The notes beneath the pieces are model-generated. The model ran no database searches. It was given only the letters and a program-made list of their open reading frames with translations, and had not been told where the DNA came from. Shown one piece after another: positions 30,520 through 39,157 of a stretch of 39,157 nt of DNA. Position 1 is the stretch's first letter; every line of letters starts with the position of its first letter. A program made the position numbers and the translations under genes. Source of the DNA: Chara braunii (taxonomy: Eukaryota; Streptophyta; Charophyceae; Charales; Characeae); NCBI GenBank assembly GCA_003427395.1, contig BFEA01000005.1:949960-989116 (forward strand), given 5' to 3'.

Positions 30520-31402
30520 CTATCGTAGGAGTGAAAGTACAGTCTCAACATGCTGTGCATGCGCCTCAACAAACTTACTAAAGATAAAAATATCGTCAAG
30601 GTAGACAATGACAAACTTATCTAAGTGGTCATGGAAGATCCTATCCATGGCATGCTGGAATGTACCCGACGCATTGCAAAGGCCAAAGGGCATCACTACA
30701 AACTCATACAGACCGTATCTGGTCTGAAAAACAGTCTTGTGCTGATCCTCAGGTCTTATTGCTATCTGATGGTAGTCGGACTTTAAGTCTATCTTGCTAT
30801 AGTACTTACATCCTTGCACCCTATCCACGAGGTCGTCTATGCGAGGTAGAGGCTCTGCATTTTTCACTGTGATGGCATTGAGGCCTCTGTAATCAATGCA
30901 CATCCTCAATGTACCCCCCTTCTTCGGTACAAATAGCACTGGAGATCCGAAGGGGGAAGTACTCGGCCGGATCCATCCCTTTTCTGTTAGCTCTTTCAGT
31001 TGTCGCCGAAGTTCATCCAACTCGGTCGGAGCCATCCTATAGATCCTTCCCTTTGGGGTTTTACTCCCTGGAATGATTTATATGACGTGGACAACCTCCC
31101 TATCGACGACTCCTGTGGGCTCTGCGAACAGATTAGGGAACTTAGCAACGACGTGTTCTATCTCTAGGGGTGTTTTAACGGCCTCCCCTTTCTCAGAGAC
31201 ATACACCAGGTACATACCCTCCTCTTGGTTCTGTTTATAGTAGTTATAGAACGCTAATGCACACAAGCAACCATAGGTATCGATTATACTACTGGCTTTG
31301 AACTTAGTCAGTCTCACTGTTCTTCCATCAGGCAACTTATGCTTTAGCACCTTCTTGTCCCAGTCGAACTGGGGCTTGGCAACCTCAAGGTAGTACATCC
31401 CT
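30520..31402 (-). pseudogene. pol: Pre-RT linker and reverse transcriptase of element C
   Basis: The linker (GMYYLEVAKPQFDW to REVVHVI) ends at TAA 31078-31080. The same frame continues IIPGSKTPKGRIYRMAPTELDELRRQL into RT with GWIRPSTSPFGSPVLFV, CIDYRGLN, KIDLKSDYHQI (Gly to Asp relative to A), FGLCNASGTFQ and the catalytic YLDD (IVYLDDIFIFSK). TAG at 30520-30522 interrupts where A and D carry Glu. Confidence 0.85.
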
Positions 31403-31919
31403 TACAACATATCGAATGGTAAGTCGTCGCTAACCAGGAACAAAATCTTATGATTAAGTTCCCCTCCTCCATAGGAAAGGTACAGACTACATCCTTGATA
31501 TAGTTTGTGACAACCATGCGCTCCTTATTGGCCAAACTAGATGCTACGGGTCTACTAAAGTAAGTACCTAGTCCTTTAGGTGCAGCCTTTCCAAACAGTC
31601 ACGACTTATGTAATTCCGTGTGGAGCCGATGTCTATGAAGGCACCACATTTGCGGTCTCCTACAACAACTTCCACAACGAAATATTCCCCTCTAGGACCT
31701 CTTCTTAGTGCCACCCAAGATTCGCAGGTCCTTGCTTGACCACTCACTTTCTAAATCTTCTAAGACATCAGACACATCCAACGTACAGAGCATAGTTTGG
31801 TTTGGATGAGTCTGTAGGGTGACTAAAGAGTCATTAGCTATGGCCTTCTCATGAAGTGGGGAGGGTATCTGGCCCACTTCACCATGAGTAGAAGCAGCTA
31901 AAACGTCCACCGGCCTCAC
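31403..31919 (-). pseudogene. pol: Protease region of element C, three frames, active-site triad DIG
   Basis: A 75-codon frame (31692-31919) overlaps the gag end and matches the pre-protease linker of A and D. The protease core then lies in another frame without ATG (31568-31714): GEYFVVEVVVGDRKCGAFIDIGSTRNYISRDCLERLHL. The catalytic Asp (31631-31633) is kept, but the Ser/Thr of D-S/T-G is Ile (ATC, one base from ACC). TAG at 31568 and another shift follow, then SRPVASSLANKERMVVTNYIKDVV; LVSDDLPFDML-stop-GM ends the domain near 31402. Confidence 0.8.
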
Positions 31920-33781
31920 ATGTTTCCCGAGCTAGAAGCCTGGGAAGAAGGTACCCCTCCCTTAGGGGGTATCTTCTGCGTGGCCTTTGCGTTCTTGCAC
32001 TTGTACTGGGTGTGTCCGTATTCACCACAGTTGATGCAAGCACCACACACTCTACGGTCCCGCCACACTTCTTGATCAAGACCTGCCTTGACCCAATCAG
32101 CAACTTTGGCCTGGTTGGAGGCGGCCTGCCTTTGACTCTTTTGATGGCCCTTCCCTCGATCACCTGCCTTAGTTTTTACAACTGCGGCGAGGGTGCTACC
32201 CTCAGCGGTCTCCTCGTCGTCGTACTCTGTATTGTCCAACATGTCTGAAAGCTCCTTGATCTCAGTTTGGGTCCCATCAGACTCAACCATAATCAATCGA
32301 CTCCACTTATTCTTCCACTCCTGTGAACTCTTCTTCTTCCTCCCGTCTACTGGAGTAGGCTGAGCACTTTCTAGAGTAGCCTCCAAATCTAAGGCCTTTC
32401 TAGAGAAGGTCTCAAAGGAATGATACTCAAGGCGAGCCTCGCTGGCCAACAAATTTATGAGGTTCTCTGGGAGACATCTCACAAACATGGTCAATAAGAC
32501 CTGGTCGTCGTAGCGTATGCTGGGAACGACGATGAGGCTCTCTACGATAGACGTTAGCTCTCTGACTGACTTGTACTTTCGTTGGTCTTGTCTGAGCATC
32601 GCATCAGTGGCAATTTGTGCCCGCTGTGGATTATGCCAGCGAGCTTCTACCATGTCTAAGAACTCTTCTAACGTAAGGGTCTTAGCCCAGTCTGCCATTC
32701 GTCGTCCGTATTGGGCCTTTGCTACTAATCCATCCAGCCATTTGGCTGCCTTACCCTCAAGGTAAGATGCAGCAGTAATCACCTCCTCCTTCTGCAAAGT
32801 CCTCTTTGCCCTTACCCACACCGGAACCGTTCTCAACCATGTGTTGAGTTCCTCGTCCTTCTTCTCTCCGGAGAAGGCAAGGGGCGGTTTCATAGGGGTC
32901 TTTGGGTACCATTGACCTTGCGGCTGTCCCTGTTGAGGAACAGGTTGTTGCGGTGATGGTGTAGCTATCACCGCTGACCCAGAAGAAGAAGAAGCAACAG
33001 TCTGTGCGTCTGCTGCAGACGTACCACTTGGTTGTGTGCCAGCTTGTACCCGAAAGGGGCCTGACATCGTCGTTAACGGCAATGGCGACTGTGCTGCTGG
33101 CCTAAATCCTGGCCTTTGCAAAAGGTCCAAGATCTGGTCCAAAGAGTTTTGCATGAAGTCCAATCTGTTGTCCACATGCGCATGCAGCGACAGTATGCTG
33201 TTCTTCAATACTTTCATTTGGTCAGACATGGCTGACTCGTCCAAACCCTCTAATGCAGCTTTGTCTGCCTCTAACGTATCAAGCCTGGCTGTTCTATTTT
33301 TGATCTCTTTTTCTCCGTCGGTAGCTTGCTTCAGTTCCCTCTCTAACCGAGCACGGATCCTTTCGACTTGTCGGAGCTCTAGGAGCTCCCTGCCGCATGG
33401 GCTCAACGGGCTTAACTGCGAGCCCGCCATTTGACTTGTGGACTGACTAGAACTTACTGCCCCGAAAGTACCCGTGGGCCCAGGGGGCATTCCCAACTGG
33501 GTCTCAGATGAGGACGCAGCAGAGGCTGCGCCGTTAGCCATTGCTGCTGATCTGGCTGTTGCTGCCTGTTCTCTAGCTGCTGCGTTTGCTGATGCCAACG
33601 CCTCACTTGCAGCTAGTGCTGTTTCCCTGATTGCTGCAAGAGCACGGGCTCTATTCTGGGCACGAAGCCGTCTTTCGTCTCCCGGTTGTAAGGTCTGAAA
33701 CACGTGCGGGACCCTAAGTGATCTCGAACGTGTCAGTCTTGCATCGTCAACTCCACCCTCATCGGTGTCTGACCCGCTCAT
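31916..33781 (-). CDS. gag: Gag polyprotein of element C, intact (621 aa)
   Basis: The ATG at 33781-33779 is the first of a 621-codon frame ending TGA. Residues 1-75 are basic and Ala/Arg-rich. Residues 75-130 are low-complexity Ala/Ser/Pro/Gly. Residues about 130-225 are heptad-like and charged (RQVERIRARLERELKQ, LDQILDLLQRP), likely a coiled coil. About 290-470 is a retrotransposon gag domain (capsid): PLAFSGEKKDEELNTWL, YLEGKAAKWLDGL, RQDQRKYKSVRELTSIV, FVRCLPENLINLLA. Near the C-terminus is one complete zinc knuckle, CINCGEYGHTQYKC (CX2CX4HX4C). Pol starts in a different frame overlapping the last codons. No lesion is visible, unlike pol of the same copy. Confidence 0.9.
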   Translation of the reverse strand: MSGSDTDEGGVDDARLTRSRSLRVPHVFQTLQPGDERRLRAQNRARALAAIRETALAASEALASANAAAREQAATARSAAMANGAASAASSSETQLGMPPGPTGTFGAVSSSQSTSQMAGSQLSPLSPCGRELLELRQVERIRARLERELKQATDGEKEIKNRTARLDTLEADKAALEGLDESAMSDQMKVLKNSILSLHAHVDNRLDFMQNSLDQILDLLQRPGFRPAAQSPLPLTTMSGPFRVQAGTQPSGTSAADAQTVASSSSGSAVIATPSPQQPVPQQGQPQGQWYPKTPMKPPLAFSGEKKDEELNTWLRTVPVWVRAKRTLQKEEVITAASYLEGKAAKWLDGLVAKAQYGRRMADWAKTLTLEEFLDMVEARWHNPQRAQIATDAMLRQDQRKYKSVRELTSIVESLIVVPSIRYDDQVLLTMFVRCLPENLINLLASEARLEYHSFETFSRKALDLEATLESAQPTPVDGRKKKSSQEWKNKWSRLIMVESDGTQTEIKELSDMLDNTEYDDEETAEGSTLAAVVKTKAGDRGKGHQKSQRQAASNQAKVADWVKAGLDQEVWRDRRVCGACINCGEYGHTQYKCKNAKATQKIPPKGGVPSSQASSSGNM

Positions 33782-34702
33782 CAGTTAGGAAAACACTACC
33801 TGCACTACAACTCCCTGCTGGAGTCCTACCACAACATGTGTCTGACCGACACCTAATTTTCTAGAAATAAATGTGTCCGGCAGGTCCTCTACTTGACCGA
33901 TTAAGTGGCATCCTACAACATTCACAGAAGACTATCAACATAATCTAGTTGCATCGTGATTAGTTCACTTACATAAGTTTTGCATAGAACTGGCTAGGGT
34001 AGTATACAACAGTACTAAACTAAAACTGTCTGTGAGGTGTTAGCAGTCTGCCAACCAACTAATCAACAATAAAACTAAAATATGTTGCAGATGTATGAAC
34101 AGTGGGTATAGTTGTGTTTACAGTTGAGCACCAATTAGAACCTACCCTCCCCTCAATCCAACATACCGATGAGCATCAAGAGCAGCAGTGTCATAGGTGT
34201 GCAATGTCGGCCCACCCCTGTGCCCCAGGTGCATGCTTATGACCAGGCTTGCCCATTCTTTATCCTCGCGTGCAACGAGTCGTACGTCCGAATGATCTGG
34301 CTGATCAAGAGGCCTATTTAAGGACTGCCCCCAAGGTTGCTAAGGAATTATTTAACGTCGCAATCAGGACGACGATCACAACCAGTATCTGATCGGAACC
34401 GCATCCAGAAATGTTTATAGACGGTCTGGGAGCGTCTGCATAAGCCTGTTCGGTCCGCACACCCCTCTATCAGTGCAACAAAAGTGCCCTCAAGGACAAA
34501 GCAGCCATCGCATGCGTGTACTAATCCCATTGGGTTGGCATGGTGACCGTGACCCATGTGCTTCGACCAGGGCCCTTCAGAGGCACCGCCCTTTCTCCTT
34601 CCAGATGCTTCACCGGGAAGATTGTCGTCTCTCAAGGTAGAGCGCTCACGACAACTCACCAAAAGAGAGGACTCTCAAGTTGGACTCACTTCCTCGCGGT
34701 AA
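33782..34702 (-). other. Untranslated leader of element C
   Basis: About 920 bp between the primer site and the gag ATG. I see no conserved frame. The plus-strand text contains several short pyrimidine runs and no obvious repeat. A leader of this size would be expected to hold dimerisation and packaging signals, but none can be pointed to. Confidence 0.6.
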
Positions 34703-34720
34703 GAACCAGCTCTGATACCA
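34703..34720 (-). promoter_or_regulatory. Primer-binding site, initiator tRNA-Met type (element C)
   Basis: The minus strand reads TGGTATCAGAGCTGGTTC. The first 12 bases are the classic plant-type primer site complementary to the 3' end of initiator tRNA-Met. It lies 4 nt (TTTT) from the CA end of the 5' LTR, which fixes element orientation. Confidence 0.92.
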
Positions 34721-34724
34721 AAAA

Positions 34725-35762
34725 TGCAAGGAACATGAATGTGGACGAAGCACAGAAATCCAAATTGCATTTTCACACTGAAGTCTAAGTAGTCAAAGCA
34801 AGAGCAGATAGCACAATGGAACCGAGTCACCATTCATTTGAGAACGATACAGAACAATCGTTAGTCAATGTCCAAGCCCAATCGGGCAACACCAACAGCA
34901 TAACCCTATGTAGCTCTCTCTCTTGAATGGCGCCAGACGCCCTACCTACTCTACAGCCTATCACTACAACTACAACATGGAAGCAACCAGACAACTTTAC
35001 GACCAGCAAGTGATGATGTCAACACCAATGCCGACCTCCTCTCCACCAGGTACGTCTCTCTCTTCACCCTCACTCTCCCTTGTTATCCCACACAGCGCCC
35101 TTCACCTCTGAAGAACCACCTCCGCCCTTCACCTTCTCTGCGCCCACAAGCAGCCCGGCTATGGCCGCCAGCGCACTGTGCCCAGGCTGCACTCTACCGC
35201 TTAGCGCTAACCTGCCTCTCTCAGCCACTACGCAGCGCATGTGCTAGCGCTACAATGCAGCAGCGTGGCCACTATGCCTGCATTGACCAAGATCCTTGCC
35301 CACTCGCCCTCTCTGCCTATATGCCAGTGTTGCGTGTGGGCGGCCTCCCTTGAGCCTGCGCCTGGGCCCCAGTACCTGTACCCAAGCCCAATGCGGTTGG
35401 GGCCCACGCAGTACAGTTGTGCCTCTTTATTCCAGGCCTGCGTCCAGATTCAGATAGTGGATCGGTTTCCCATTGGCATTTTCGGCCTCTATTTCCAGCA
35501 TGCAATGTCGGCCTCACGTTTATGTGCCCAGGGCCTAACCAACTCTGAAGGGCCCTGGTCCTTCTGCATTTGCAGAGATCCGGTACTCTGTGCACTCAAA
35601 CCAACTGGCGTGCGACAGCTGTATGGACCCCACTTCGTGAAATGTTTGAACAGAGGGCTCTCGTTGATTTGCTGGTCCGCCTTCACTCAGGGCGGGCATG
35701 ATGCTTGCTGAGGGTTTTGGCCCAGATCATGTACATCACGGCAAGGCCCCTTTGAGGGCTCA
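34725..35762 (-). mobile_element. Element C 5' LTR (1038 bp)
   Basis: Partner of 27188-28207. Plus-strand limits are TGCAAGG and GGGCTCA. About 18 differences were counted by eye in the first ~325 bp. It retains about 15 bp (around 35377-35392) absent from the 3' LTR. Five extra bases, ATCCT (35763-35767), separate it from the flanking D sequence; the same five bases occur inside C next to the 3' LTR (28208-28212). Confidence 0.88.
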
Positions 35763-35767
35763 ATCCT

Positions 35768-35961
35768 TCCCAATGATAAGACTCCAAATAGGATCGTTTA
35801 TATAACCCTTTCGTATTTGTTATTTAAGTTCATTCCCAATATCGAGGCATGAGACAATTGTACCAAAGAAATTTGCACGTCTGTGCAAAGCATCCACAAC
35901 AACATTAGACTTTCATTTGATTGTTTTCAACTCAAAGTCAAAGGTATCGGTGAAAGCGGAC
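35768..35961. repeat. 194-bp direct repeat flanking element C, right copy
   Basis: Matches 26994-27187 (about 95% identity, no gaps). Beyond 35961 the D sequence continues toward RNase H and RT; beyond 26994 it continues toward integrase. The duplicate therefore sits exactly at the split point of D, in the position of a target-site duplication but far longer. Confidence 0.9.
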
Positions 35962-36467
35962 CATCTAACTAACTTATCAGAGAGTCTTGGTTGAGTCTTT
36001 CTCCACTTCAGAGTAGAATGATCTGAATAGACAGTGAATTGTCTCTCTAACAAGTAGTGTTTCCAAGTGTATAGTGCAGCAACCAAGACATACAATTCCC
36101 TTCCCTAGGTGGAGTTGACCGCTTTCTCTGATGGAAGTCTGTTAGACATAAACTCAATACGTCTATATCCCTTACCATCATCCTGTTATGGCACAACCCC
36201 AATTCCATACTGACTTGCGTCGGTCGTGACAATGAAAGGGAGAAAAGGATCAACAATCCTTAAGACAGGGTGGTGAGTCAGTAGATGTTTTAACCTTTTG
36301 AAAGAGGACGCACAATCTTTGTCGCACAACCAAGGTTTTTCTTTCTTCAATAATCTCCTCATAGGAGCAGATATTAAAAAGAAGTTCCTAACAAGCTTTT
36401 TGTAATAACTGGCTACTCCTACAAAAGATCTCAAGATTCTCAACTTAGTTATAGTCTTGGGTTGGGG
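35913..36467 (-). pseudogene. pol: RT connection and RNase H of element D
   Basis: One frame with several stops. It starts after TGA 36468-36470 (Trp of IRDWP in A). SFVGVASYYKKLV and RRLLKKEKPW are followed by RNase H: IVTTDASQYGIGVVP, TAA at 36186, QDDGKGYRRIEFMSNRLP, TAG near 36105, then GRELYVLVAALYTWKHYLL, YSDHSTLKWRKTQP and FDFELKTIK, ending at TGA 35913. Confidence 0.8.
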
Positions 36468-37151
36468 TCAATCTCGAATTGTTGTTATCTTCTTTTCTTC
36501 AGGCCTTAGTCCCTCTTCGTTCACTATATGCCCTAAGTACAAGACCTCAGGCTTAGCAAACTCGGATTTCTTAGGATTCAATTTGAAGTTGCCTTCGTGC
36601 AACTTCTGTAGAACCATTCGTAGGTGCTTCTCATGATCCTCCGATGCCTTACTATACACGAGGATATCATCGAGATACACAACTACGAACTGATCCAACC
36701 ATTGACATAACAATTCATTCATGGACCTTTGAAAGGTCACAGGGGCGTTAGTAAATCCGAAGGGCATAACCACAAACTCATAGTGACTATACCTGGTTTG
36801 GAAGGCGGTCTTGAGTTGATCTTCAGGAGCCACCTCGATTTGGTGGTACCCTGACTTAAGATCAATTTTGGTAAAGTACCTGCATCCCCGCAATTGGTTC
36901 AATAAGTCCTCAATCCGTGAAAGTGGTTCCACGTTCTTGACAGTAACGACATTCAACCCACGATAGTCAATGTATAATCTAAGTTCACCTTCCTTTTGGG
37001 ACACGAATAAGACAGGAGCACCATAAGGAGATGAGTTGGGTCGAATCCATCCTTTCTCAGTGAGTTCTTGCAGTTGTTTTCTAAGTTCCTCAAGTTCCCT
37101 AGGAGAAGTGCGATACATGGGACCTTTGGGAATCTTACTACCGGGAATGAT
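36468..37151 (-). pseudogene. pol: Reverse transcriptase of element D
   Basis: Longest intact piece of D (216 codons from MYRTSP). [25 protein letters not shown] (Cys to Tyr relative to A), KIDLKSGYHQIEV, FGFTNAPVTFQ and the catalytic YLDD (VVYLDDILVYSK) are present. Preceded by TAG 37152-37154 and ended by TGA 36468. Confidence 0.87.
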
Positions 37152-37442
37152 CTAAATGGTGTGATTGATGAAACGCTCAGTTATTCCCGTTGACTCAGTC
37201 TGCAAGTCCTTGTATTCATCCAGAATTTTCTCAATAGAAGGAGGACAGGTTGAGGAACACTCACCTGCTTTCTTCTTTGAGACCATAGATCTAAAGGTTG
37301 GATAACTCATACAACAAAAAGACAAGGTTGAGTCATATCCAAACTTATGATACAGTTTTATTATTACTATTTCATATTTTCCATCTTTTAGTTTGACAAC
37401 CTTTTCTTTAAACTTGACTTCTGGTCGGTTTCCTCGTGCCAA
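37152..37442 (-). pseudogene. pol: Protease-to-RT linker of element D
   Basis: RPEVKFKEKVVKLKDGKYEIV through PPSIEKILDEYKDLQTESTGITERFINHTI, equivalent to the stretch of A ending HHIEITPGS. It ends at TAG 37152-37154, one codon before IIPGSKIPKG. It overlaps the preceding protease frame because of an indel near 37435. Confidence 0.75.
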
Positions 37443-37948
37443 TCCATTCCCAGAATCATATCGAAAGGCATGTTCGTTTTAATTAGGAAGGATACTTTGT
37501 GTAAGACATTTTTTCCCTCCTTAGTCCTGAGATAACATTTCACATGATGGACGTATTGAGAGACAGTGACCGTGCTCTTGTCGGCCAGCATAGACGTGGT
37601 AGGTCTAGGTAAATTTTTTACCTTAATTCCCAGATGCAATTTACGAATTGCCTTCTCTGATATGTAGGACCGTGTCAATCGTGGGTCTAACAAGGCATCT
37701 ACTCGCGTACGTGCAATCTAAATGTCTGTGATTATTAACTCACCTTTAGATCTAGCTTTCTTAGCCCATGAACTCCTTAAGGCTATTAGTTCATTACCAA
37801 GTTCATCAAGGGAATCGTCCAGAGAGACAGAACATAAAATAGTTTCAAGGTGTTCTAGGTGATGGGTTGAATAAGAGTCGTCCTCTACCATGTCAGTCAA
37901 GGGGTTGAAAGGGATAATTGGTGCCTTACCTTTATCTGAACCCCTCAA
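37388..37948 (-). pseudogene. pol: Pre-protease linker and protease of element D, active-site triad DPR
   Basis: The linker (DKGKAPIIPFNPLTDMVEDD, SLDDSLDELGNELIALRSSW) ends with TAG at 37718-37720 where A has Glu. The same frame then reads IARTRVDALLDPRLTRSYISEKAIRKLHLG. The catalytic triad expected as D-S-G is D-P-R, with neighbouring substitutions, so the enzyme is dead. The second protease motif MILGMDWHEE is intact before the frame is lost near 37435. Confidence 0.78.
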
Positions 37949-38031
37949 CTCAGTAGTACCAGACGCTACTCCTACTGGCTGCTCGCTTTTGGGTTACGGA
38001 TTCATGGGCACCATGCTATCACGTTATCAGT

Positions 38032-38057
38032 GCGAATACACTTACAAGGGTATCCGC
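38032..38057. repeat. Terminal palindrome of X (copy 3), abutting chromovirus D
   Basis: Arms GCGAATACACTT and AAGGGTATCCGC with an AC spacer (10 of 12 pairs). This is the diverged homolog of 7821-7846 in reverse orientation. Confidence 0.65.
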
Positions 38058-38440
38058 CCTGTTTTTTGCAAGCGAAAAAAAAAAAAAAAGTTTGGTTTAA
38101 AGTTTAAGTATATCACGCGAGGCACGGTTGTGTCAGTAGTTTACGATGATAGGATAGTTGACTAGAGTAGAGAGTGTGTGGGCGCACAGACTTAGGCACG
38201 AGTGATCTCTTCGTTTGTTGATGGTTGAGAAACCTGCATAGGTGTCGGGCGAGTTTGTCTGATTGAACTAAGGATTAAATAATATTTTTCTCTTCATTGG
38301 TGTGCTTGGTTATGACTTGTGCGTACGTACGAAGGGCGACATCGACAACAATGTGATTTTAAAACGCTTCAGTCGACCTGAGTGTTGAGCGATACCCGCT
38401 TATATAGGCGTCTGACAATATTAAGCTTAGCCTTGGGCAG

Positions 38441-38495
38441 AACACTATTGGTTATGGTGTCGGACTTTCAATAGGGAGATTCAGGGATCAAGGCC
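38441..38495 (+). pseudogene. tRNA-Glu-like remnant (X copy 3)
   Basis: ACTATTGGTTATGGTGTCGG, then CTTTCAA (T33 followed by TTC), a GAGATTC-like variable region and a B-box-like GGATCAAGGCC. The order and spacing are tRNA-like, but T-stem pairing is poor and no acceptor stem is seen. It is homologous to 7381-7432 and 19015-19072. Confidence 0.3.
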
Positions 38496-38670
38496 AGCGG
38501 CAATGGGATAAGAATATTGGAACGGCGTGGAGAGACCGAGGGGTTGAGGGTCCGGCGGGGCTGCCCCCCTTGATTTTGTTGTCGGCAGCGTTGGAACGAT
38601 ATTAGTGGATTTTTTTCCTCGTCCATCGTCTTTTGACGATTAAAAGTTTCTAAATACTCAATGTCGTATT

Positions 38671-39157
38671 ATCCTAACCCTTAAGCAGCATTGGCCGAGG
38701 GGGGAGGCCGGTGTTCGGATTGTAGTTTTGATGCGGGCCGGCGGATGAAGTGGATCGAGGGCGGGTGGGCGTGCAGAGTGACGCACGTACGGAATTGTTC
38801 ACAACGCGCTACTAAACGAGAGAGCGCGCCCACGGGGCCGGGTACACGGCAGGCGTCGACGCGGATGAATATCTCGACGTGCCCGCCGTCGGATAGCATT
38901 TCCGTGTCGACTTGTATCTTTTCGTATTGAAAGAAAAAGAGAAAAGAGAAAAAAGAGAAAAAAGAGAAAAGAGAAAAAAGAGAAAAGAACAAAAAAACAA
39001 AAAAGAAAAAGAATTTGAGAATGTTTGATTTGATTATTTATCTTTTTTTCTTTTTTTTAATTAGATTTTTCGTTCTGGCGTGTTGTTTTGTTTGCTTTTT
39101 GTGTTTTTTTTTTTTGTGTCTTTTTCTTTTTGTGTCGGTCCGAACAAAAACAAACAA
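38671..39157. other. GC-rich segment followed by low-complexity purine and pyrimidine tracts
   Basis: 38690-38920 is GC-rich with no recognised gene. 38928-39014 is a purine tract of GAAAAGA/GAAAAAAG-type units on the plus strand. 39040-39132 is T-rich with TTTTTGTGTC repeated. The open frames here are translations of low-complexity DNA. Confidence 0.6.

Larger units (their letters stand above)
27188..35762 (-). mobile_element. Element C: full-length chromovirus nested in element D
   Basis: Complete layout on the minus strand: 5' LTR 34725-35762, tRNA-iMet primer site 34703-34720, leader, gag 33781-31916, pol 31919-28254, polypurine tract, and 3' LTR 27188-28207. Total length is about 8.6 kb. 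Gag is open throughout while pol has several stops and frameshifts, so the copy is not autonomous. One frameshift (near 29612) is close to an N at 29585 and may be a sequence error. LTR divergence of about 5-6% points to an old insertion. Confidence 0.9.
35768..38030 (-). mobile_element. Chromovirus D, 5' half (protease to RNase H), right of element C
   Basis: Minus-strand coding debris in the order pre-protease linker, protease, RT, RNase H. Capsid and nucleocapsid gag, leader and 5' LTR are missing: the copy starts at the X boundary (38031) about 80 bp upstream of the linker. Stops at 37718, 37152, 36468, 36186 and near 36105, and a frameshift near 37435, make it non-functional. Confidence 0.88.
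38031..38670 (+). mobile_element. End of a diverged X LTR, opposite orientation, abutting element D
   Basis: The reverse complement aligns with 18840-19482 at roughly 75-80% by eye. Landmarks include the terminal palindrome, CTTGCAAAAA, CACACACTCTCTACTC, the tRNA-Glu-like segment and GATGGACGA. It begins TG at 38031. Recognisable homology fades after about 38670. A poly-A run of 15 (38079-38093) has replaced part of the aligned sequence. It is a third, older X end, again placed directly 5' of a gag-truncated chromovirus. Confidence 0.65.

Noticed and set aside
19483-38030. Non-standard genetic code (TAA/TAG read as Glu or Gln)
   Set aside because: Several in-frame TAR codons fall on Glu positions, but TGA stops at Arg, Leu, Trp and Gly positions and many frameshifts occur in the same elements, and gag of C ends normally. 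Decay explains the pattern.

Overview
This window is intergenic, transposon-dense eukaryotic DNA. I found no host gene. Almost everything recognisable belongs to LTR retrotransposons in different states of decay. The chromodomain-bearing Ty3/Gypsy elements (chromoviruses), a tRNA-iMet primer site and a tRNA-Asp primer site fit a large-genome plant or streptophyte-alga-like nucleus. A charophyte is possible, but the species cannot be fixed from the sequence alone.

Region 1 (1-19482) is a long tandem arrangement here called element X. The segment from 1 to about 7847 recurs at 11764-19482 with roughly 5% divergence by eye, which is an 11.76 kb period. On the minus strand, an 18-nt match to the 3' end of tRNA-Asp including CCA lies 2 nt from a TG dinucleotide. 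That TG opens a block of about 7.1-7.2 kb that closes with CA at a short palindrome. The simplest reading is an LTR retrotransposon derivative (LARD-like) with exceptionally long LTRs (647-7847 and 12410-19482) and a non-coding interior of about 4.5 kb (7848-12389). The LTRs contain two unusual structured arrays. One is five ~124-bp repeats with nested inverted repeats. The other is a set of seven hairpins with a nearly constant 20-nt loop and different but self-complementary stems. A tRNA-like cloverleaf lies in the interior and Glu-tRNA-like remnants lie near the LTR end.

Region 2 (19483-23480, plus strand) is chromovirus A. It starts abruptly at the X boundary inside the gag nucleocapsid and runs through protease, RT, RNase H, integrase and a divergent chromodomain, with about eight frameshifts or stops. 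Region 3 (23481-25567) is about 2.1 kb without genes, between the 3' ends of A and D. It holds a hairpin, a minisatellite, short tandem repeats and a 16-bp G-box palindrome, and probably 3' LTR remnants.

Region 4 (25568-38030, minus strand) is a nested structure. Chromovirus D, related to A and degenerate, is split by element C (27188-35762). C has recognisable LTRs (27188-28207 and 34725-35762), a tRNA-iMet primer site, an intact 621-codon gag, and a damaged pol. The insertion is flanked by 194-bp direct repeats of D rather than the usual 4-6 bp. Region 5 (38031-39157) is the end of a diverged, oppositely oriented X LTR abutting D, followed by low-complexity DNA.

No element looks autonomous: the three protease active-site triads are all altered and every pol is interrupted. 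Four single N bases, one flanked by an exact 76-bp duplication, mark assembly joins.
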